Source: Candidatus Cloacimonadota bacterium (GTDB lineage Bacteria > Cloacimonadota > Cloacimonadia > Cloacimonadales > Cloacimonadaceae). From it: a DNA stretch of 64,000 bases. The DNA lies in the NCBI GenBank assembly GCA_028695495.1, contig JAQVIX010000003.1, positions 1 to 64,000 of the forward strand, read 5' to 3'. The notes below the pieces were generated by a model. It did not search any database and had not been told where the DNA came from. It worked only from the letters and a program-made list of their open reading frames with translations. This document shows, in pieces, positions 43,474 to 51,327 of the stretch (positions are counted from its first letter, which is position 1; each line of letters begins with the position of its first letter). Made by a program: the position numbers and the translations under genes.

Positions 43474-46341
43474 CTATTCGTTATCCATATATTTACCTTT
43501 CCTATTGTTGAAAGCATTGAGAGTTCCCTCCAATATGTCTGTAACGTGCTTATTCATTACTGGGTTTTCTATACTGCCGGCTTTAAAACTAAACTGGTTA
43601 TTATTACTTTTATCTATATGCACATAGATCAATTGCTCAGCATCACAGGCAACCGCAATGTTGGGATTATGAGTCACAATAATAATCTGTCTTCTTTTCT
43701 TTGCTTCCAGAATAAAGGGTCTTAATATCTGATAAACACTTTGATTATCAAGGTTTTCTTCTGGTTGATCTATAATTAATGGATTTGTAGATTTATCCAG
43801 TAAAAGATAAATAACCAATAATACTGTGCCCTTTTCACCAGGTGATAATTCGTTTATACTAACGTTGTTGGATTTGATTTCAGTTAAGGAGTCCAAAAAC
43901 TCAATTCCAAACAAGTATTCGTAAAACCGGTATTGTGTTGATTTTCCATTTGTTATCCGAAATTGGCTTGCAATATCTTCAATCTCGTTTTTTTGTGGAC
44001 TTCTCGTGTCTTTAAATAAAGCTCGTATAAAATCATCTATAATTATCTCTAATTGATCTCTATCAACTCCTTGCCTTGGATTGAATATCTCGTTCAATCT
44101 ATTATTAGCTTCTTCTTTTCCATAAAATGAGCCCTTAACTCCAGCATTTAAGTATTGGTCTTGGATTATGTTAATACAATTATTAGATGATATAACTGAT
44201 GCGGAAAAACTAAGTGAATGATCAGATATGTTCGGGATTTTTGTTTGCCATGTTTTAATGCGTTGCTCTACGTATGTAAAACAACCTTCTTCAATTTTGA
44301 TCTTTTCTTGAAGGATATCAAATAAATCAAGAGACAATCCTTTCAATGCGTTGATGCATTTGCTTATGTCCTCTTTCAGTTCGCTATTAATATACTGAAG
44401 TTCTTTTTCATGCTTGTTCTTTGCTTCAGATAATTCGACCTTTTTTTTGTTGAAGGTTTCGAGGGCAGTTACATAGTTCAAATATTCTTTTTGCCTTGCC
44501 GATATCGATTCCGACAAAACTACAATATTCTTCTGGATATTCTTGACTATGTTTCTTGCTTTATCTCTTTTGGGGACTGCGTTCTTAATACAAGCTTCGC
44601 ATTTATTTATTTGCTTTTGTAGAGCTTCTTTATCGAAAGTAAAAGATATTATTGAGCTAATATCAAGCCCTAATTGAGCCGTTAGTTCTTTGTTCTTATC
44701 AGTGATTTGAGCAATACTGAGTTGGATCTCTTCACACTCCTTAAACAAATTCTCTAATTGGTGTTTTTGTAAATATGTACTTTTAATCTCGTTCTCTAAT
44801 ATGACTGCCTTTTGTCCAATTGCTTCTTGACGAGACTTATAAATACTTATCTTGGTCAATGTGGCGGTTTGCTTCTCTTTTTCTTCTTGATTTATATCCG
44901 GGTTTGGCACCACTTCTGGTTCAGAAATTAGTCCCAATTGAGTTTCGTAATCTTTAATTGAGTTGTTCACCATCTCTTTATGAGAACGCAATAGTTTCTT
45001 TTCTAGTTTCAGTAATTCTTCAATATTCTTCTTGATTTCCTTCTTTTTTCTCAATTCTAAGGGTTGTATTGTTTCTGATTTAAGGCTCACATACTCGTCG
45101 TAGCTGCTTGCTCCCAATGTATTACTCTCTGGCATATACGAAAAGATGAGGTCCTTGATCCTTTTTTCAAAAGAACTTGCGACATCTGCACACAAGGATT
45201 CAATATAAGACTGCGGCAAATATGTTACTTTCTCAATCTCGTTCTCAATTCTATTTGCAAGGTTGCTTTCTAATACTGTTGACCCATCACCAAATCGGAT
45301 TTTCACTTGAAAATAATCATGTTCCTGTAACGCAAGAAACCTTCGTTTATTCAGAAACGAAAACTCTTTTTGATTCTTTGATCTTCCTGCTATCCCGATG
45401 AAATCCGCCAATGCGCTTTTCCCATGACCTTTATTCCCTATTATTGCAACTAATTCTTTATTAAATAGTATTTCTGGAATTCCGCTAAACCATCCGCAAT
45501 CTGTCTTCTTTCCCTGCTTTGTTGAGATTTCAAGAGATGTGATGAATTTTTCAGGATCTTGATCAAATCGAATCAAGACTTCTGGTCGTCGTCCTAAAAC
45601 TATCCTATTATCCATTTCTTTTATAGCTTGTTGCAGCCCTTTAAAAGTTGGATCCGCTTTGATCCAAGTTATGGGGATAAACTCGTATTTTTCGATATTA
45701 TGATTATCTGACCCAATCACCATAGGTTTTTGAAATCCTATTTTTTTGAATATTTTCTCTTTGTGTGATTTCTCATCATTGAGAGAGTTTATTTCGAATA
45801 TGTCTGTATACTCATAAGCCAAGTCCTTTTTTAGCTCTTGCTTATACAATATGCTGTTGCTTATTTCTTCAATACTGGAGGCTTTATTGCCGGCATGTAT
45901 AGCAACTAATCCATTATTTTGACGTATCAATTCCGAAGCTTTCCGAAATTCAACATATATAACTTCGTTTCCTTTTTCGGATACTTCTTTTGTCGTTATG
46001 TTTAAAGCATTTGATATTTTTTGCCATAGATAATCAATATCCGAATTTTCTGGAAATATGCCGGTGATATGAATGCTTTTTTTACCGCCAAGATCGGTTC
46101 TTAACTCGATTCCAGGTAAAATTGTAATTCGATTTTTTGATAGCTTAATCAATTCATTTATTCTTTCTGTATCAATGATGTGATGATCCGTGATTGCAAC
46201 AACTTCAATTTCATTCTTTAGCAATGTATCAACAATTTGTTGATTAGTAATAGCTTTGTTATGATAGTCATAAGATGATGGTGTATGCAAATGCAAATCC
46301 CACTTTCTCCATATTGAGCCTTGTGTTGATATGTTTTCCAT
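43474..46341 (-). CDS. PHP-phosphoesterase / zinc-hook SMC-like ATPase fusion, in a type I R-M operon
   Basis: 955 residues. Residues 14-220 are a PHP domain with an apparently complete metal site: His17, His19 (WDLHLHT), Asp52, His53 and His54 (AITDHH), Glu79 (LPGIELR), His149 (AIHAG), Asp212 and His214 (GSDNH). From about 290 comes a Rad50/SMC-like ATPase: Walker A GNKGHGKS (302-309), a coiled coil of about 430-690 with Cys581-x-x-Cys584 as a putative zinc hook at its middle, signature ELSPGEKGT (832-838), Walker B LIIDQPEENLDN (858-859) and switch His891 (VTHNP). AAAGGAG precedes the ATG. PHP-ATPase fusions are known and poorly characterised (TrlF is a name I recall). It probably cuts nucleic acid under ATPase control. 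Confidence 0.88.
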   Translation of the reverse strand: MENISTQGSIWRKWDLHLHTPSSYDYHNKAITNQQIVDTLLKNEIEVVAITDHHIIDTERINELIKLSKNRITILPGIELRTDLGGKKSIHITGIFPENSDIDYLWQKISNALNITTKEVSEKGNEVIYVEFRKASELIRQNNGLVAIHAGNKASSIEEISNSILYKQELKKDLAYEYTDIFEINSLNDEKSHKEKIFKKIGFQKPMVIGSDNHNIEKYEFIPITWIKADPTFKGLQQAIKEMDNRIVLGRRPEVLIRFDQDPEKFITSLEISTKQGKKTDCGWFSGIPEILFNKELVAIIGNKGHGKSALADFIGIAGRSKNQKEFSFLNKRRFLALQEHDYFQVKIRFGDGSTVLESNLANRIENEIEKVTYLPQSYIESLCADVASSFEKRIKDLIFSYMPESNTLGASSYDEYVSLKSETIQPLELRKKKEIKKNIEELLKLEKKLLRSHKEMVNNSIKDYETQLGLISEPEVVPNPDINQEEKEKQTATLTKISIYKSRQEAIGQKAVILENEIKSTYLQKHQLENLFKECEEIQLSIAQITDKNKELTAQLGLDISSIISFTFDKEALQKQINKCEACIKNAVPKRDKARNIVKNIQKNIVVLSESISARQKEYLNYVTALETFNKKKVELSEAKNKHEKELQYINSELKEDISKCINALKGLSLDLFDILQEKIKIEEGCFTYVEQRIKTWQTKIPNISDHSLSFSASVISSNNCINIIQDQYLNAGVKGSFYGKEEANNRLNEIFNPRQGVDRDQLEIIIDDFIRALFKDTRSPQKNEIEDIASQFRITNGKSTQYRFYEYLFGIEFLDSLTEIKSNNVSINELSPGEKGTVLLVIYLLLDKSTNPLIIDQPEENLDNQSVYQILRPFILEAKKRRQIIIVTHNPNIAVACDAEQLIYVHIDKSNNNQFSFKAGSIENPVMNKHVTDILEGTLNAFNNRKGKYMDNE

Positions 46342-46359
46342 TTTATTTCTCCTTTCCCA

Positions 46360-47076
46360 CTATTCCCCCCACTCCTCATAGCTCAGCGGCAGCTTATTCA
46401 GCTTTTCCTTCCGCTGCCTCCAATCCGGCAGATATTTATCCATCAGTGCCTTGAATCTCTCATTGTGATGTTTTTCTATCAGGTGCACCAGTTCGTGCAC
46501 TACTATATATTCCAAGCAATCATCCGGCTTTTTTGCCAGTTCCAGGTTTATCCAAATGCGTTTTGCTTTTGTGTTGCAGGTGCCCCATTTGGTTTTCATT
46601 TGTTTTACTGTCCATTCATTTATCTGCACCCCGATTATTTCCTGCCATTTATCCATCAAAGGCTGCACTCGCACCTTTAGTCTTATCCTATACCACTCTT
46701 GAAACATTATATGCCTGTGTGCGTGGGGGGTACCCGGCTTTTCATGCAGCTCTATATGTGTTTTGCCTCTTAGCCGTATCCGGTGGATATTTGCACCGCT
46801 TATTACGTCCAAAAGATAGCGTTTGCCTTCCAAATAGTGGCTTTCGCCGGTAATATAATCTTTGTTGCTTAGCCGCTCTGCTGTTTCAAACTTCGCAATT
46901 TGCTTTTTGAGCCAGCTTAGTTTGGATACTATATGCAGGCGGATGCTTTCATCATCCAGCTCTTTGGGCACGGCGATGCGGATTCTGCCATGGGGTGGAT
47001 ATACTGCTAAATGCAAGTTTTTAATATCCTTCTTTTCTACATCGATGGTATAATCTGCTACGTTTATTTGCTGCAT
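46360..47076 (-). CDS. YgjP/M48-type metallopeptidase of the type I R-M operon
   Basis: A 238-residue YgjP/DUF45-type zinc peptidase. The active site HELVHLIEKHHNERF has His194, Glu195 and His198, with a further His at 203/204 as likely third ligand. WGTCNTKAKRIWINLEL precedes it, as is typical of the family. No signal peptide is seen, so it acts in the cytoplasm. It starts one base after hsdR and ends 18 bp before the PHP-ATPase gene. Such peptidases are recurrent neighbours of type I R-M genes. Possible roles are trimming of HsdR or processing of DNA-protein adducts, but neither is shown. Confidence 0.87.
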   Translation of the reverse strand: MQQINVADYTIDVEKKDIKNLHLAVYPPHGRIRIAVPKELDDESIRLHIVSKLSWLKKQIAKFETAERLSNKDYITGESHYLEGKRYLLDVISGANIHRIRLRGKTHIELHEKPGTPHAHRHIMFQEWYRIRLKVRVQPLMDKWQEIIGVQINEWTVKQMKTKWGTCNTKAKRIWINLELAKKPDDCLEYIVVHELVHLIEKHHNERFKALMDKYLPDWRQRKEKLNKLPLSYEEWGE

Positions 47077-47077
47077 T

Positions 47078-50000
47078 TTAATACTCGTTTTGGTTTTTTA
47101 CCAGTTCAAATATCCGGTTTACTTCGCTTTCATCCTGTAGCACCTTATAGATTGCCCCTTGTATCTCCCGCTCTTTGGCTATATTTTCGCGCCATTGTGC
47201 CTTTTTTATATTATTGATAGCTTCATCCACTGCCAGAGCCTGGCTTTCGTTTTGCCCCAGGTTGTCATACAGCGCTCTTTTTGCTTTGGTATTTAACTTT
47301 TCCGAATATCGCTGGGAAGTTTCAGGCTTACGCACCAGTTTTACTATCTCCATAATCTTTTTCAGATATTCACTATAGCGCAGTGCCTCTGCTTTCCTTT
47401 GCTTGATAAGCACATCTAAAAGCCTGGACATCAATTCAAAATAGATGGGATTTCCCGGCATTTCATCGATGATTATCTTCCTTACATTGTTTTCGATTGT
47501 TTCCGCTGTGGCCTCTTCATTGCTCTTGATCCCTTCCGGCAAATTTTCAAAAGCTTCCTCCCCTTTTTGGATGATCAAATCCACCAATCCCAGATCGTCA
47601 AATGCCGATACTTTTACGGAATCTGCCGCTTGAATGTAAGTGTCGATCAGGTGCCGCATTGCCGGCTCATACATTTTGAGATCGATATAATCCCCGCTTG
47701 CCAGCTTGATTAGCCTCCGCAGCCTTTCAAAAAACTCCACTTCCCGAACTATCTTATTTGCCTCTTCTTCCGAGAAACCTGCCTCTTCCATCTCATTTGC
47801 CATATCGGCATAAGCTCTCAATAGCGATGCCGTAAACTTGTACAACATGAGCCGTTTCTGCTCGTTCTCTTCCAATTCTTTTTCATTTTGGGTATCTCCG
47901 CAAAAATAGCGAATGTAATCCTGCTCATATTTGGGTGGTTGCACCGGCTCACATAGAGCTTTCAGGCTCTCCAGCATTTCTATTAGCCGCTCTTTGGCTT
48001 TATCCAGTCTATCGCTTAAAAGCCCAAGGATATCTGCCTTTTCATAAGCATCAAAAGCTCCGGAAGTATAGTCGGTTACGGCTATATTTACTTTGGGAAA
48101 GAGAGCTTTGTAATCTACGATATAACCGTATTCTTTGTCTTCTTCATCAATGCGGTTTACCCGGCAAATTGCCTGAAATAGCCCATGATCTTGCATGAAC
48201 TTATCAATATACAAATAGGTGGCGCTGGGTGCATCAAATCCTGTTAGGAGCTTATCCACCACGATGAGCAATTTCATTTGCCCCGGCTCTTGCACAAAGC
48301 GTTTTTTTACCTCTTCTTCAAATACTTCCACGCTTTTGCCGCCAAGCATCTTTTGATAAACCTCATATTTCAGCAGATCATCCGGCAGATCATCATCTCC
48401 GGAATCCTGCATTTTGATATCATTGATATATGGGATATAAGAGCTTACGATAGCGCACTTTTCAAAGCCGCTTTCGGTAAAAAGCTGATAGTATTTACAT
48501 GCCTCAAAGATGGAACCCGCTACCAAGATGGCATTTCCTCTGCCGCTGGCAAGGCGATCCTTGGTTTCCATATCCAGCCTGATATCCGCCACGATATTTT
48601 CCAAACGGCTGCGTGAGCTTAGCACCCGTTGCATGGTGCCCCATTTGCGTTTTAGCTCTGCTTTGGCAAGCGGCTTTAGCCCCTTGGTTTTGCTTTCAAA
48701 CCACAGGTCGATCTTTTCTTTGGAGGTGATCCTTTGGTCAATGTCCCGGGCTTCATATCGCAAATCCACGATTGCCTTATCCTTTACTGCTTCATCAAAC
48801 TTGTAGGTATCTATGTATTTGCCAAATACTTCCAGGGTGGTTTGTTTATCCGTTCTCAAAAGCGGAGTGCCAGTAAAGCCGATAAATAGCGCCTCCGGCA
48901 ATATGGCTTTCATTGCCTTGTGCAATTCGCCGGATTGCGTGCGATGGCATTCATCTACAAATACATGCAGATTCCCCTTTGCCTGGAAGCCGCTTTTTGC
49001 CAAATTGCTCAGTTCCAGCGCATAAGATAGCCAATCTCCCTCATCTTTATTTCTGAACTTGTGGATTAGCGAACACAAGAACCAGTTTTCAGTGGAAGCC
49101 AGGCGCCCAATGAGATCCACGCCGCTTTTGGTGCGCACTATCTCTTCATCCACTCCCCGAAATACGTTTTCTATCTGTTTATCCAATTCATCTCTATCGG
49201 TAATGATCAATACTCTGGAACCCGTTATGTTTTCCCGTATCCACTTTGCCAACCATACCATGATCAGGCTTTTACCGCTGCCCTGCGTATGCCAGATGAT
49301 GCCGCCTTCGCGCCCCAAAATAAAATCTTGCGCTGCCTTTACCGCGTTATATTGATTATGACGGCAGAGCTTTTTGATGCCAGAATCATATACTACAAAA
49401 TCGTGGATTAGCTCCAAAAAGCGTTCTTTGTCAAAGAGCGCGAGAATATGGCTATCCAGATTTTGCTCCCGCTTCCCTTTTTCTTTCCACTTCAGATAAT
49501 ACTTTTCGCTGGTCTCAATGGTGCCATAGCGCAAACCCTCGCTATCGTTTCCCGCCATTACAAATTGCACCGTGCCAAAGAAATGCTGGATAAACTCCCG
49601 CTTTTGGCTATCGATATTTTGGCGAATACCTTCCGCTACAGATACAGTGCTGCGCTTTAGCTCTATTACTGCCAGAGCAATACCATTTACATATATCACC
49701 AAATCCGGTCGCTTATTATGTTCGCCGGATACCGTCACCTCCTCGGCAATGCCAAAGTGGTTCATATCCGGCTCTCTCCAATTGATCAGTTCCACGGTTT
49801 GGCTATTTGTGCCAATATCTGGCTTGATCTTGAGTCCATAACGCAAAAGTGTATAAACTTCACGGTTGATATCGTAAAGATTCTTATTCTGAGCACCGGC
49901 GACGCGCTTAAGTTCAAGTATTGCTCGTTCGATTAGCTCTTGCGCATAGCCTACGTTTTTAAGATAAGCCTTTAAATACTCTTCTTCAATGGCTTGATTA

Positions 50001-50107
50001 TCCTCTCGCTCTTGCCAATTGCCCAAATACTTATAGCCAAGCTGCTCCTGAAAAAGCCGGATAATCCTATTTTGAGTTTCTCTTTCTATTGCTCCCACTT
50101 CAGTCAT
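47078..50107 (-). CDS. hsdR: type I restriction enzyme subunit R
   Basis: 1009 residues. The N-terminal nuclease domain has a PD-(D/E)xK centre: Asp135 (KRPDLVIYV), Glu149 and Lys151 (AVIELKR). Two RecA-like helicase domains follow: Walker A QGSGKSLIM near 275, DECHRTQSG (motif II), FIGFTGTPL (motif III-like) and QAICRVNRI (motif VI-like). The rest is helical and binds the HsdM/HsdS complex. It translocates DNA and cuts unmodified DNA. The ATG overlaps the hsdS stop (ATGA). The frame shows no truncation. Confidence 0.97.
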   Translation of the reverse strand: MTEVGAIERETQNRIIRLFQEQLGYKYLGNWQEREDNQAIEEEYLKAYLKNVGYAQELIERAILELKRVAGAQNKNLYDINREVYTLLRYGLKIKPDIGTNSQTVELINWREPDMNHFGIAEEVTVSGEHNKRPDLVIYVNGIALAVIELKRSTVSVAEGIRQNIDSQKREFIQHFFGTVQFVMAGNDSEGLRYGTIETSEKYYLKWKEKGKREQNLDSHILALFDKERFLELIHDFVVYDSGIKKLCRHNQYNAVKAAQDFILGREGGIIWHTQGSGKSLIMVWLAKWIRENITGSRVLIITDRDELDKQIENVFRGVDEEIVRTKSGVDLIGRLASTENWFLCSLIHKFRNKDEGDWLSYALELSNLAKSGFQAKGNLHVFVDECHRTQSGELHKAMKAILPEALFIGFTGTPLLRTDKQTTLEVFGKYIDTYKFDEAVKDKAIVDLRYEARDIDQRITSKEKIDLWFESKTKGLKPLAKAELKRKWGTMQRVLSSRSRLENIVADIRLDMETKDRLASGRGNAILVAGSIFEACKYYQLFTESGFEKCAIVSSYIPYINDIKMQDSGDDDLPDDLLKYEVYQKMLGGKSVEVFEEEVKKRFVQEPGQMKLLIVVDKLLTGFDAPSATYLYIDKFMQDHGLFQAICRVNRIDEEDKEYGYIVDYKALFPKVNIAVTDYTSGAFDAYEKADILGLLSDRLDKAKERLIEMLESLKALCEPVQPPKYEQDYIRYFCGDTQNEKELEENEQKRLMLYKFTASLLRAYADMANEMEEAGFSEEEANKIVREVEFFERLRRLIKLASGDYIDLKMYEPAMRHLIDTYIQAADSVKVSAFDDLGLVDLIIQKGEEAFENLPEGIKSNEEATAETIENNVRKIIIDEMPGNPIYFELMSRLLDVLIKQRKAEALRYSEYLKKIMEIVKLVRKPETSQRYSEKLNTKAKRALYDNLGQNESQALAVDEAINNIKKAQWRENIAKEREIQGAIYKVLQDESEVNRIFELVKNQNEY

Positions 50108-51327
50108 AATAACCTGATCCTCCCCGTTAAAAGTTCTTGCATCATGGCTTGTTTGATTGATCGATATTTAGATAGTCTTTTTTCTAAAAAAGCGATTTCC
50201 TTATCTAATTCCATAATCAACATGGAAATAGCAATTTGCTCTTCCAAAGATGGCATCTCAATTATTATGTCCCTCAAATCATTTGCATGCAAGTGATGAA
50301 TTGTTGTTCCTTTTGTTTTTGTTGCGATGGAATATCGTTTGTTCACATTAATATAAAGAGAAATAAATGCAGAATCAAGTTTCTCAATCGGTCTTAAGAT
50401 ATTGATATCTCCACCTAATAAGACTCCGCCAATCTTCAAAGCTGAAGATTTTGCTAAATCAATACCAGTGGTTGTGGTTGAACCTGGCAATAGTATATCA
50501 CCAGAGATAGACTCTACGCCCTCGCAAACATTTGTAGCGCTATGCACTTTATCAATTATGTCTGTATAAGTTGTAAATAGTTCTCCATACAAAATGCACT
50601 TATATTGACCTGTAGAATGTAACTGTGATTTAGATAACCCGCTACCTCTTAAAATACTAAAACATGCTCCAATGATTTTTGTCTCCCACTCTCCCGTAAA
50701 ACCAGGTAGTCTTTTTTTGCCTGTTAGTAATTCCTGCATTACCCCTTGCTTAATGAGCTTCTTCTTCTCGATCAGCTTCTCAAGGGAAGCCATGAGTAAA
50801 TCTATATCATTTAATTGTTCACTTATCTTTTGCTGAACATCTTTTTTAGGGAATAGAACTTTAATTGATAGAAATGTGGTTTTGTTTATTATTGGAACTG
50901 CTTGCTCACTTGCCGAAGCTCGTAATGCTGTCCTATTATTCAAAAGGTAGTAATATAGGAAATCCGTGTCATAATCTTTATTGGGTAGTATTGAATTAAC
51001 TTGTTGATTTGTTGTGAGAATCTTATCTGCTACTGCCGCCTTTCCTATAGTTGATCCAATGCAAGTAACTAATATACTATTTGCAGGGACGGGATTTGCT
51101 CTATTAAATCCCCGTTCTGAGAGCATTTTTGCGCTACTTGATAAATATTTCTTTGTTCCGATATCACCGGGACCTACAAACAAATATTCTATTCCGTAAT
51201 ATGATTTTTCATTTGTTGGTGGTGTTCTTCCCGTTATTACATCGGAAAATTCTCCAATTGATTTAATTTCCCAATCCTCAGGAATCACACCAATTTCAGT
51301 TCGTTTGTATCCGGGCTTTATTTCCAT
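50104..51327 (-). CDS. hsdS: type I restriction-modification specificity subunit S
   Basis: 407 residues with the classical two-half layout. TRD 1 lies near residues 15-165 and the first conserved helix region contains KLIEKKKLIKQGVMQELLTG (near 190-215). TRD 2 follows and ends at a second helix region with KQAMMQELLTGRIRLL. The repeated QELLTG motif marks the pseudo-symmetry. The two TRDs read a bipartite target that cannot be predicted from sequence alone. The start overlaps the hsdM stop by ten bases. No inverted repeat or second hsdS that would suggest phase-variable shuffling is seen in the window. Confidence 0.95.
   Translation of the reverse strand: MEIKPGYKRTEIGVIPEDWEIKSIGEFSDVITGRTPPTNEKSYYGIEYLFVGPGDIGTKKYLSSSAKMLSERGFNRANPVPANSILVTCIGSTIGKAAVADKILTTNQQVNSILPNKDYDTDFLYYYLLNNRTALRASASEQAVPIINKTTFLSIKVLFPKKDVQQKISEQLNDIDLLMASLEKLIEKKKLIKQGVMQELLTGKKRLPGFTGEWETKIIGACFSILRGSGLSKSQLHSTGQYKCILYGELFTTYTDIIDKVHSATNVCEGVESISGDILLPGSTTTTGIDLAKSSALKIGGVLLGGDINILRPIEKLDSAFISLYINVNKRYSIATKTKGTTIHHLHANDLRDIIIEMPSLEEQIAISMLIMELDKEIAFLEKRLSKYRSIKQAMMQELLTGRIRLL

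Noticed and set aside
43474-46341. Assignment of the PHP-ATPase as RloC
   Set aside because: The zinc hook and type I context fit, but there is no anticodon-nuclease-like C-terminal domain after the ATPase, and the N-terminal PHP domain is not part of RloC.
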